This document shows positions 40,612 through 49,340 of a stretch of DNA of 64,000 bases, piece by piece. This DNA comes from CALZIK01 sp945787635 (GTDB lineage: Bacteria > Acidobacteriota > Thermoanaerobaculia > Multivoradales > JAHEKO01): contig CAMYNM010000009.1 of the NCBI GenBank assembly GCA_947259725.1, positions 124,001 to 188,000 on the forward strand, in the 5' to 3' direction. The translations under genes were made by a program, and so were the position numbers. The notes beneath the pieces were generated by a model. That model was not told the DNA's origin and ran no database searches. It saw only the letters and a list, made by a program, of their open reading frames with translations. The first letter of the stretch is position 1; each line of letters starts with the position of its first letter.

Positions 40612-41855
40612 TCCAGGGCGAACCGGCGAAGATCCGGCCTCCGATCTCGCGGCCGGCGGAGCTCGTGGTCGTAGATCACCCGGCCCAGGTTGCCCAGAAA
40701 GGGCAGGCCGACCTCCTCGTACTGGTAGTCGTCGTCGTTGAAGATTCGGTTGTCATTGACCGAGATCACCACGGTCAGCAGGAACTCGACGCCCTTGTCG
40801 AGATCCACGACGTAGGCGTTGTCGGTTAGGTAGCCGTACGCTTGCCCGACCTTGTTCAACACCCGGATCGAGTCCGGCATGGGCTCCTTGCTGTCTCCGA
40901 AGAGAACGTACTTGACGTAGCTGTCGTGGTACTCCTCCGGATCGTAGACCGGGCGCCGGCTCTCGCGCGGCCTCATCCCCATGACCTGGTGGAGAAACCG
41001 ATAGTCGCTCTCGGCCAGATCGAACCGTTGCTGGTCCGGCACGCTCTCGGGAAAGAGCGCCGAGCGGAGCAGCCTTTGGAGCACGTCGATCGACAGGAAG
41101 TTGGAGCCGGCGAAGTCCTTCGGCTCCTCGATGAGCTCGCCGCCGGCGATGTGCCCCACGCCTCTCAGGATCGGCTCTGGAGCGCGGATCTCCTGCGGGT
41201 TGATCCTGGCGTGCTGCCGGTAGAGAATCTCGTCGCCTCGGAAGAACGAGAACGGATTGGTGTGCCGATTCTCGTCGGCGTCGAGCGCGACCGAGAGTCG
41301 ATGGATCAGCCGAACGCCGGCGTAGCCCTTCTCCCGGAGGCGCTCGTTCATCGCCTCCTGGCCGACGAACTCGTAGAGCCGGTTGTAGGCGTCGTTGTCG
41401 CTGACCAGGAAGACCTTCTTGACGTAGTGCCCGATCGTCGGCCTGCCGCCGGGCGCGGTTTCGTCAATCGTCGCCTCGGTCTGGCCGGAGTAGTCCGCGC
41501 CGATCGCGAGCGGTGTGTCCCGGTCCAGCCCTTCGATGTCGAGAGTGTGCAGCTTTTCGAGGGCCAGGAGCGCGCCGGCCAGCTTGACCGTGCTCGCCGG
41601 GTAGAAGTACGCCGTCGGATCGACCCGGTACGCGTGGCGGGTGAATCGCGGCGAGTTGTCGCCGTCGCGATCGATCTGGGTGTAGAGGATCTGGACCTCG
41701 TAGCGCACGACGTCTTCGAGAACGGACGCGAACCACTCCGGCCGCGAACGCAGGAGGTCCTCGACCAGGTTCTTCTGGGCCCTCCCGCCGCTCGCGCACG
41801 CGCTCATCAACACCATCGTCGCGCCTCCCAGTATCGCCGCCTGGGCTCGTTTCAC
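40575..41855 (-). CDS. lipoprotein serine hydrolase, beta-lactamase/DD-peptidase-like
   Basis: 426 residues. A lipobox ends at Cys20 (MVLMSACASGG). The SxxK motif is Ser88-Thr-Val-Lys91 in YFYPASTVKLAGALLALE, as in class A beta-lactamase-like and PBP-type enzymes, with LVSDNDAYNRLYEFVG carrying the SDN-type second motif and KVGQAYGYLTDNAY a possible later element. It is therefore a periplasmic or outer-membrane acyl-serine hydrolase, more likely acting on murein peptide D-Ala bonds than on antibiotics. The GTG start at 41855 overlaps the stop of the upstream triple-fusion gene as GTGA, so the two are translated together. Confidence 0.83.
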   Translation of the reverse strand: MKRAQAAILGGATMVLMSACASGGRAQKNLVEDLLRSRPEWFASVLEDVVRYEVQILYTQIDRDGDNSPRFTRHAYRVDPTAYFYPASTVKLAGALLALEKLHTLDIEGLDRDTPLAIGADYSGQTEATIDETAPGGRPTIGHYVKKVFLVSDNDAYNRLYEFVGQEAMNERLREKGYAGVRLIHRLSVALDADENRHTNPFSFFRGDEILYRQHARINPQEIRAPEPILRGVGHIAGGELIEEPKDFAGSNFLSIDVLQRLLRSALFPESVPDQQRFDLAESDYRFLHQVMGMRPRESRRPVYDPEEYHDSYVKYVLFGDSKEPMPDSIRVLNKVGQAYGYLTDNAYVVDLDKGVEFLLTVVISVNDNRIFNDDDYQYEEVGLPFLGNLGRVIYDHELRRPRDRRPDLRRFALDYDETGSARGQR

Positions 41856-44800
41856 GGCGTTGTTCCGTAGAGCAAGAAGGGCTCCCGCGCTTCGCGCCAC
41901 GCGTCGTGATCGGCCCGGTCCGCCGCGACGATCTCGTCCGCGCTTCGGCCGTTGCGCAGATCCCGTAGCACGCGGTCGGTGCCCAGGAGCCAGGTCAGAG
42001 CGTCGCCGTTGTGGCGCCACTCGAAACCGGGCTGGCGGGCGAGCGCCTCCAGAAGCGCCAGGCCCAGGCGGTATGGCTCCGCAGCGGCAGAGTCGGTGAC
42101 GGCGACTTCGAGACCCCGGCACTTCTCGCCCATCCACCTCGGACTGGGCGCGGCCGCTGAGGCGCGCGGCGTGAACCGCGTCTCTTCGAGGACGAAACCC
42201 GGAACCGAGACCTCGACCGCGGCCGGCTCGAGCCACGGCGCGCCCAAGAGCAGAAACGGGCTCGGCGTGCCGCGGCCCTCCGAGAGGTTGGTGGCTTCGA
42301 GCAGCGCGACGCCCGGATAGGCCAGCGCGGCGTGGGCGCTGCGCAGATTGGGCGACGGCGGAATCCACCGGCGGCCGGTGTCGGCCCAGACCATGTCGCG
42401 CGTCCAACCGGTCATCTCGACCACGGTCAGCCGCGCCGGCTGTTCGCGGCGGGCGTTGACCAGGCGGGCCATCTCTCCAACAGTGAGACCGTGCACCAGC
42501 GGACCGGGCGCCAGGTTGACGAAGCTCGCCGGCACCGTCGAGCGGGGCGAGCTGACCGGGCCTTCGATACGCTCGCCGCCCAGCGGATTGGGTCGATCCA
42601 GAACCAGGAGCTCGATCTCGGCCTCGGCGGCCGCCTCGAGCGCAAGGAGGAGCGTGCTGACGTAGGTGTAGAAGCGCACGCCGGCGCCCTGGAGATCGAA
42701 GACCAGCACATCGAGACCTTCGAGGTCCTGCGAGTCGGGCTTCCGCTTGTCGCCGTAGAGGCTCACGATCGGCAGCCCGCTCGCCGCGTCCACGCCGCTC
42801 GCGACCGTCGCTCCGGCGGCCGCGCGGCCGCGCAGGCCGTGCTCGGGCGTAAGCAGTCGCGCGACGTCGAGTCCCAGGTCCCGCAGAACGTCGATCGCAT
42901 GGCGACCCTCTTGCGTTCGCGAGGCCCGGTGGACGATCAGGCCGATTCGCTTGCCGCGAAGCGCCTCGGCGGCGCCTGACTCGGGGCGCTCGAGCCGCTC
43001 GAGACCCACTTCGACTCGAGGCGGGAGAGTGGGGAGTGTCGGGTCCACGAGCGCCTGGACCACGGCGTCGGCCACTGCGGGTCGGGCCTGGCGAATCAGG
43101 ATGTTCTCGCGGGTGGGGTGGACCCGGTTGGTGAGCAGGATCGCGAACAGCTCGCGGTCCGGGTCGATCCACAGGGACGTGCCGGTGTAGCCGAGGTGGC
43201 CGAAGGAGCGCGGTGAAAAGAATCGGCCCGCCGAGGACTTCTCGGCCGATTTGGTGTCCCATCCGATCGCGCGGTCCGATCCGGGAATGTCGGACCGCCG
43301 GGTGAACTCCTGGACCACCCGTCGGGAGACGATGCGCCGGTGCTCGAAGACTCCGCCGTTCAGGACCATCTGGGCGTAGCGGGCGAGATCGATGGCGGTG
43401 CTGAAGAGGCCCGCGTGGGGAGCGATCCCTCCCATGGCGAAGGCATTCTCGTCGTGGACCTCGCCGCGCACCAGACGGCCTCGCCACGGGTCGATCTCGG
43501 TCGGGGCGATCCGCGCGAGGCTCTCCGCGGGCGGCAGGAAGCCGGTGTCGGTCATGCCGAGCGGCTCGAAGACCCGCGTGCGGACGAACGTCTCCAGCGG
43601 CTCGCCGGCCACGCGCTCGAGAATCTCGCCCAGCAAGATCATGCCGTAGTCGCTGTAGACCGACTTGCTTCGCGGCTCGTACTCGAGATTCATCGCCTGG
43701 ATCCTGGCGACGAACTCGGCCCTGCCGCTCGCGTCGTTGTAGAGCGGGCCACCGGAGACGAGGCCGGATGAATGGGTCAAGAGATCGCGCACGCGAACCG
43801 CGTCCTTGCCGGCCCCCTGGAACCGGGGAAGGAAGTCCCGCACCGGCTTGTCGAGATCCAGCGCTCCCTCGTCCACCAGGATCATCGCCATGGTGGTGGT
43901 CGCGACCACCTTGGTGAGGCTCGCGAGGTCGTAGATCGTGTCGTCACGGACCGGGGGAGCGCCGTCCTCGTAGGCCAGCCGGCCGAAGGGCTTGACGTAC
44001 GCTAGAGCGCCCTTGTGCCCGACCGCGAGGATTCCACCGGGGAAGGCCTCTCGCTCCAGGAAGTCGGCGATCACGGCGTCGAGCTCGGCGATGCCCTCGG
44101 ACCGGAAGCCGGCCTCCTCGGGTGCGACGCGCGGGAGCGACATTTCGCGCCGGGGAATCTCGAGACCGTGGCCGCGGGCGTAGAAGCCAGGAAGCGTCAC
44201 CGGCAGCTTGCCGCCGACGTCGATCTCCCCAAGAATCGCGGCGACCGCCGCCCGCTGGCTCGAGTCCGACCAGCCGTAGGCGCAGATGTAGGCCGGGACG
44301 CCCGGGATTTGCTCCAGAAGGTAGGGGCTTCCGTAGGAGACCACCGCGATCGGGACTCCGGTCTCCTCGAGGCGCTCGATCAGATCGGTCTGCGCCGCCG
44401 ACAAGCCCCCGGAGTCGCCGGAGACCACTCGCACGAAGGCCGAGATCAAGACGTGCGTAGCCGCCTCCGCCTGCCCGACGATTGCGTCTGCGGTCGCCAC
44501 CGTCACCTCGGGTCCCACGAAAAGATCCGTTGCCTCCATGCCTCGCGTCTCGAGCGCCTCGCGCGCGGGGCCCGATGCCGTCGATCCACCGGGCGCGCTC
44601 GACACAGTGACGTGGAGGAGCCTGATCGGTCTCTCGGCGGCCAGAGGGAGGACGCCGCCGTCGTTCTTGACGACCGTGATCGAGGCCTCGGCAACCCTTC
44701 GGGCTCGATCGAGGTCGTCCGGCAGCGCGACGCTCGCGTCGAGAGCGCCGCGGTCCGTGAGTCGCTGCCGGTGGAGCCCCAGCCTGGCCTTGGCTTCCAG

Positions 44801-46000
44801 AATCCGGAGGACCGATTCGTCGAGGCGGGCCTCGGTGAGGAGCCCTTCTTCGACGCCCCGGACCAGCGACTGCACGGCGACCCGCGGATCATCGGGGAGG
44901 AGCAGCACGTCGGCGCCGGCCTGGACCGCGCGCACCACGGCCTCGCCCTCCCAGGCGGGGCGCACGCCGGCCATGCGCAGGGCGTCGGTTACGATGAGCC
45001 CGTCGAACCCGAGCTCTCCGCGCAGGAGGTCGGCGGCAATCGGGCGTGAAAAGGTCGCCGGGGCCTCGGTGTCGTCGAGCGCCGGCACGCTGACGTGGGC
45101 GAGCATCACGGAGTCCACTCGGGCGGCGACGGCCCGCCGAAACGGGAGCAGCTCGACGGACTCGATGCGTTCGCGATCCGCGGTGATCAGCGGCCGGGCC
45201 AGATGGCTGTCGGTCGCGGTGTCGCCGTGCCCCGGGAAGTGCTTGGCGGTGGTCAGCATGCCGCCTCGCCGCGCGCCCTCGATGAACTCCTCGACCATCG
45301 AGGCGACGAGAGCCGGATCCTCGCCGTAGGACCGGATGTTGATCACCGGGTTGGCTGGGTTGTTGTTGACGTCGGCAACCGGCGCGAAGGCCCAGTGGAT
45401 ACCGAGGGCGCGACCCTCACGGGCGGTGACCTCGCCGGTGAAGCTCGCGGCTTCGCGGGAGCGGGTCGCACCGACCGCCATGGCCGAAGGGATCGAAACC
45501 GTTCCGTGGCGCACCCGAAAGGCCATGCCGCGCTCGAGATCGGCGGCGACGAGAAGCGGCACGTCGGCGGCCGCCTGGAGATCGTTCAAGAGGCGCGGCA
45601 GCGTCTCGAGCTCCGACGCGAACGTCACGATGCCCCCGACACCGAGGTCGCGTACCGCGTCCACCAGGGCTCGGGCTTCTTCGGACCTGGAGTTGCGAAA
45701 CTCGCCGGTGGTGCCCACCATCACCATTTGCGCCGCTTTTCTCTCGAGACTGGCTTTGGCCAGGGTCGTCTCCACCCACTCGCGGGCGGACGGCGAGAGG
45801 GTTGCCTCCACAGCCCCGCTCGAAGCGGGCAGCGCGCCGGGTGGCACGATCGGTGCGGAACCGCCGGAGGGCCCGGCGCAGCCGAGGCCGGCCAGAGTCA
45901 GAGCCAGGAGCCCGAACAGTCCGAGCCGCAGACGGCGACGAGTGCGGTCGAGAAACACAGTCAGCGTGCTGGTGTGGGGGCTGATCACGGAGCCGGTCAC
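41852..46000 (-). CDS. NagZ-like GH3 / serine hydrolase / NamZ (DUF1343) triple-fusion lipoprotein
   Basis: About 1382 residues. A lipobox at LTLAGLGCAG predicts a lipoprotein. Domain 1 (about 60-610) is GH3: KHFPGHG at 253-259 with DSH at 264-266 is the NagZ catalytic loop, and Asp339 in LIVTDALRMAG the nucleophile. Domain 2 (about 625-985) is a class C beta-lactamase-like serine hydrolase: Ser694-Leu-Thr-Lys697, Tyr782 (VYSDYG), His935 (HLGYTG). Domain 3 (about 995-1382) is DUF1343: LLTPEHGLRG, VFDLQGAGVRFYTYVSTL, DRPNPLGGERIEG, PSPNLRSAHAALAYPG. The family of domain 3 includes NamZ, which removes MurNAc from non-reducing ends. One exported protein could thus release GlcNAc, cleave peptide bonds and release MurNAc. 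Start candidates are GTG 46000 (GTGA overlap with the M14 stop), 45988 and 45958. Confidence 0.92.
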   Translation of the reverse strand: MTGSVISPHTSTLTVFLDRTRRRLRLGLFGLLALTLAGLGCAGPSGGSAPIVPPGALPASSGAVEATLSPSAREWVETTLAKASLERKAAQMVMVGTTGEFRNSRSEEARALVDAVRDLGVGGIVTFASELETLPRLLNDLQAAADVPLLVAADLERGMAFRVRHGTVSIPSAMAVGATRSREAASFTGEVTAREGRALGIHWAFAPVADVNNNPANPVINIRSYGEDPALVASMVEEFIEGARRGGMLTTAKHFPGHGDTATDSHLARPLITADRERIESVELLPFRRAVAARVDSVMLAHVSVPALDDTEAPATFSRPIAADLLRGELGFDGLIVTDALRMAGVRPAWEGEAVVRAVQAGADVLLLPDDPRVAVQSLVRGVEEGLLTEARLDESVLRILEAKARLGLHRQRLTDRGALDASVALPDDLDRARRVAEASITVVKNDGGVLPLAAERPIRLLHVTVSSAPGGSTASGPAREALETRGMEATDLFVGPEVTVATADAIVGQAEAATHVLISAFVRVVSGDSGGLSAAQTDLIERLEETGVPIAVVSYGSPYLLEQIPGVPAYICAYGWSDSSQRAAVAAILGEIDVGGKLPVTLPGFYARGHGLEIPRREMSLPRVAPEEAGFRSEGIAELDAVIADFLEREAFPGGILAVGHKGALAYVKPFGRLAYEDGAPPVRDDTIYDLASLTKVVATTTMAMILVDEGALDLDKPVRDFLPRFQGAGKDAVRVRDLLTHSSGLVSGGPLYNDASGRAEFVARIQAMNLEYEPRSKSVYSDYGMILLGEILERVAGEPLETFVRTRVFEPLGMTDTGFLPPAESLARIAPTEIDPWRGRLVRGEVHDENAFAMGGIAPHAGLFSTAIDLARYAQMVLNGGVFEHRRIVSRRVVQEFTRRSDIPGSDRAIGWDTKSAEKSSAGRFFSPRSFGHLGYTGTSLWIDPDRELFAILLTNRVHPTRENILIRQARPAVADAVVQALVDPTLPTLPPRVEVGLERLERPESGAAEALRGKRIGLIVHRASRTQEGRHAIDVLRDLGLDVARLLTPEHGLRGRAAAGATVASGVDAASGLPIVSLYGDKRKPDSQDLEGLDVLVFDLQGAGVRFYTYVSTLLLALEAAAEAEIELLVLDRPNPLGGERIEGPVSSPRSTVPASFVNLAPGPLVHGLTVGEMARLVNARREQPARLTVVEMTGWTRDMVWADTGRRWIPPSPNLRSAHAALAYPGVALLEATNLSEGRGTPSPFLLLGAPWLEPAAVEVSVPGFVLEETRFTPRASAAAPSPRWMGEKCRGLEVAVTDSAAAEPYRLGLALLEALARQPGFEWRHNGDALTWLLGTDRVLRDLRNGRSADEIVAADRADHDAWREAREPFLLYGTTP

Positions 46001-47688
46001 GGTAGGGGCCGAATCTCTCGACCGTCGCTCCAGACAGCCGTCATTCGAGCGGAGTCGAGGTCGATCCGTCCTTCGACGGCGGGGGAGAGCAAGAGAAACG
46101 AGGCCGCCCGTCCCCTGCTGACCGCCAACTCGCCGGGCGCGCCCTGCGCCGCGGAGGGCCACAGCTTCTGCAGCACGTTTTCCAAGGGCTCACGCTCGAG
46201 AGCGCGGGCCATCCCGTCTCCCGCTAGCGCGAGCAGCACGTCTCGCAGCGAGTCGGACGCCGGCTGAGACGGGGGGCCGTCGAGGGTCAGCCACGGCCGC
46301 CGCGACCCCACTGCGGTCGCTTCGAGCCGTGCTCCGTCGCGGGAGGCGAGCTTCTTCGCGTGGGCGCGAGCCGCCTCGAGATGGCGCTTCTTGACCTGCC
46401 AGTGCAGGCTTCCGACGCCCGACCGAGCCAGCCTGGAGAGGGCCTCGGCGTCGATCCACTTGCGAGCCGACCATCCGGCGACGCCGGCCTCGAACGGCGC
46501 GACGATCAAGTGATTCCGGGCATCCACGGCCCGGCCGGCGGCGATGAAGCGGCTGTCGCCAAGCTCGACGATTCGCGAGAGCTGGGGCTCGCCGTCCGCG
46601 CAGCCAGCGAGCAGACGGTCGTCGCGGATCAGATTGATCGAGAGGTCCGCCCGGTAGGGAGTCGTCGTGCCGGGCTGTTGCAGAAAGCCGCCGCGCACGG
46701 CGAGATCGGACCAGGCGTCCGACTCGTTGCGCGGTAGGGCCTCGTAGACCTCGGAGTCGTAGTCCGCGAGATCGTTGCGCGCGAGCTCGCGCAGCACCGT
46801 GAGAATGGCGACGAAGTTGAGCCGAGTCAACTCGGACAAGTCCCTGCCGGGCGGCAGGCCGCCGCTTTCGATGAGCACCACGGCGGTGCCCCATGCGGTG
46901 AGGTTGTCGCCGAAGGCCCGCGGGCTCCAGTCTTCGTCGTAGCGAGCCATGCCGCCGGGCGCAAAAGGTGCCAGGGTCTCGATGATCGCGGCGCAGGCGC
47001 GCTTGGCCCGCATGCGTTGGGGAGTCATCGTGCTCTCTTGATCTCCAGACACCGCGAGCACGGCGTTGGTGGCGAGGCGCCCGGTGTCGCCGACCGCCGT
47101 CCGGCGGTTCTGATCGTGTAAATTGAAGCCCAGGAGCGGTTGGTGCTGGTCTCGCACCCGCTTGAGCAGTCGGCCCTCGGGGGTGGCCAGATTGAGAGCG
47201 TCGCGATTGATGTCGATACCCTGGGCGTTGCGCCGCTCGTAAATCTCGGCGCCGTCGGGGTTGAGCATCGGAATCACGAGCAGGGTCACGGCATCGAGGA
47301 TGCTTCGGACTTCTGGCGCTTCGCTTCGAGTCAGAAGGTACTCGACGAGGTCGAGCAGCGCCGGAGTCGCTGAAGGCTCGTCGCCATGCATCTGCGACCA
47401 CAGCAGGATCTTCTCCGGACCTCGGCCGAGGGTGAGAAGGAAGATGGGCCGGTTGCGGAACGAGTGCCCGAGCTCCGCCAGCTGCAAGGTGTCGGGGTGG
47501 CGCGCGGCGAGGTCGGCGAGGGCGCTCTCGAGCTCGGCCGGGCGCAGACACGGCGCGGGGGTCCGAACGACGCGGGTCTCGGGCCAGACGCGCCAGAGCT
47601 CTTCGGGCGTAAACGCGAAGGTGGGGCAGTGGCACAGGACCGCAAGAGCGGAGGCAAGCAGTGCGATGCGGGCTGCGGTCGACGTCAT
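45997..47688 (-). CDS. secreted M14-family metallocarboxypeptidase
   Basis: 563 residues from the ATG at 47688, with AAGGAA 8 bases upstream. A signal peptide (RIALLASALAVLCHCPTFAF) precedes the M14 domain: zinc ligands His101 and Glu104 (SQMHGDEPS) and His191 (GFNLHDQ), substrate-binding NPDGAE and INRDALNL with Arg162, and a likely catalytic Glu in VVLIESGG. The second half (about 330-563) is an extra, partly beta-rich domain that I cannot assign. M14 enzymes cleave C-terminal residues; murein-acting members split D-Glu-DAP or DAP-D-Ala bonds. It leads the minus-strand operon with the triple fusion and serine hydrolase. A longer in-frame reading back to 48588 overlaps the divergent gene and is not used. 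Confidence 0.9.
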   Translation of the reverse strand: MTSTAARIALLASALAVLCHCPTFAFTPEELWRVWPETRVVRTPAPCLRPAELESALADLAARHPDTLQLAELGHSFRNRPIFLLTLGRGPEKILLWSQMHGDEPSATPALLDLVEYLLTRSEAPEVRSILDAVTLLVIPMLNPDGAEIYERRNAQGIDINRDALNLATPEGRLLKRVRDQHQPLLGFNLHDQNRRTAVGDTGRLATNAVLAVSGDQESTMTPQRMRAKRACAAIIETLAPFAPGGMARYDEDWSPRAFGDNLTAWGTAVVLIESGGLPPGRDLSELTRLNFVAILTVLRELARNDLADYDSEVYEALPRNESDAWSDLAVRGGFLQQPGTTTPYRADLSINLIRDDRLLAGCADGEPQLSRIVELGDSRFIAAGRAVDARNHLIVAPFEAGVAGWSARKWIDAEALSRLARSGVGSLHWQVKKRHLEAARAHAKKLASRDGARLEATAVGSRRPWLTLDGPPSQPASDSLRDVLLALAGDGMARALEREPLENVLQKLWPSAAQGAPGELAVSRGRAASFLLLSPAVEGRIDLDSARMTAVWSDGREIRPLP

Positions 47689-47772
47689 CGTGAGTTCCTT
47701 CGATCGGCGAAGCGGTCCGGTGATTCTACGGGAGACCGGGGGCTCCGGCGTTGATAGTCTCCGTCGCAGATC

Positions 47773-49340
47773 ATGAGAGGACTGGTACCCGCCATGTTGC
47801 TGCTGCCCGCCGTTCTGCTTGCCGAAGGCTGCCGCACGGCCGACCATGACGTCATCCTTCGGGGAGGCACGGTCTACGACGGCACCGGCGGCGCGCCGGT
47901 TTCGGTGGACGTCGCGATCCGCGGCGATCGCATCGCAGAGATCGGGGACCTGACCGGCAAGACCGCGCGCCTTGAGATAGACGCCCGCGGTCTTGCAGTC
48001 GCCCCCGGATTCATCAACATGCTGAGCTGGGCGACCGAGTCCCTGCTCGAGGACGGTCGCTCGCTGAGCGACATCCGGCAAGGGGTGACCCTCGAGGTGA
48101 TGGGTGAGGGCAGTTCGATGGGGCCGCTCAACGAGGCCATGCGTGAGAAGATGATCGAGCGGCAGAGCGACATCATCTACGACGTCGCGTGGACGACGCT
48201 CGGCGAGTATCTCGAGCATCTCGAGAGGAGCGGCATCGCGACCAACGTCGCGTCGTTCGTCGGCGCGACGTCGGTGCGCGAGCACGAGATCGGCTACGAG
48301 GATCGTCCGGCGACGCCCGAGGAGCTCGACCGTATGCGGCAGCTCGTCCGCCAGGCGATGGAGGAGGGTGCGGTCGGGCTCGGGTCGTCCCTTCCGTATG
48401 TTCCCGCCGCCTTCGCGCCCACCGAGGAGTTGATCGAACTCGCCCGCACCGTGGCCGAGTACGACGGCATGTACATCTCGCACATACGCAACGAGGGCGA
48501 CGAGATCTTTACCGCTCTCGACGAATTCCTGACGATCGTCAGCGAAGCCGGGGTGCGGGGCGAGATCTACCACCTCAAGGCCTCGCACAAGCGCAACTGG
48601 GACAAGCTCGAGGAGGTCGTCGCTCGCGTCGAGGCGGCGCGAGCGGCAGGCCTGCCGGTGAGGCGTTCGTCGCGCGGCTCTCCGACCCGGCGACCCGCGA
48701 GCGAATCATCGCCGACACCGACATGATTCCGCCCGAGGACATTCTGCTGGTGAGCTTTCGCAACCCGAGCCTGCGCCATCTGACCGGCAAGAGCCTCGCC
48801 GAGATCGCTGCCGAGCGCGGGACGGCCCCCGAGGTGACGGCGATGGATCTGATCGTCGAAGACGACAGCCGGATCGGCACCGTGCGGTTCACCATGAGCG
48901 AGGACAATGTTCGGCGCAAGGTCGCTCTGCCGTGGGTCGCCTTCTGCTCGGATTCGGGCTCGATTGCTCCGGTGCCTCCGTTCACGAACTCGCAGCCCCA
49001 CCCGCGCGCCTACGGCTCGTTCGCGCGCCTGCTCGGCAAGTATGTCCGCGAAGAGAAGATCATCTCGCTCGAAGAGGCCGTCCGGCGGCTGACCGGTTTT
49101 CCGGCCGCGAACCTCAAACTGACTGGCCGAGGGCTCCTGGCGCCCGACTACTTCGCCGACGTGGTGCTCTTCGATCCGGAGACGGTCATCGATCGGGCCA
49201 CGTTCGAGAATCCTCATCAACTCGCAACCGGCGTCGTGCACGTCTTCGTCAACGGCAAGCGGGTGCTCGCCGATGGCGAGCCCACCGGAGCGTTGCCCGG
49301 CCGCTTCGTCCGGGGGCCGGGATGGAAGGGGAAACCATGA
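47773..49340 (+). pseudogene. N-acyl-D-amino-acid deacylase, disrupted by internal deletion/frameshift
   Basis: Frame 1 from the ATG at 47773 encodes a lipoprotein-like leader (LLLPAVLLAEGC) and the first part of a D-aminoacylase-type amidohydrolase: HDVILRGGTVYDGTG, APGFINMLSWATESLLEDGR, GVTLEVMGEG, IYHLKASHKRNWDKL. Near 48655-48662 homology jumps to the next frame, which continues GEAFVARLSDPATRERI, MDLIVEDDSRIGTVRF, PHPRAYGSFARLLG, VVHVFVNGKRVL to a TGA at 49340. Related proteins usually have about 25 more residues at the junction, including a DMYPYTAG-type motif, so roughly 75-80 bases appear lost out of frame. Intact homologues free D-amino acids from N-acyl forms. It may be a true null, a programmed shift (unlikely) or an assembly error. 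Confidence 0.8.

Noticed and set aside
41856..43487. N-terminal 540-codon extension of the lipoprotein serine hydrolase frame
   Set aside because: It runs through the DUF1343 domain in another frame and is Arg/Gly-rich; the GTG at 41855 gives a proper lipoprotein signal and GTGA coupling.
47689..48588. Upstream extension of the M14 carboxypeptidase frame
   Set aside because: It is antisense to the D-aminoacylase gene; the ATG at 47688 has a good ribosome-binding site and signal peptide.
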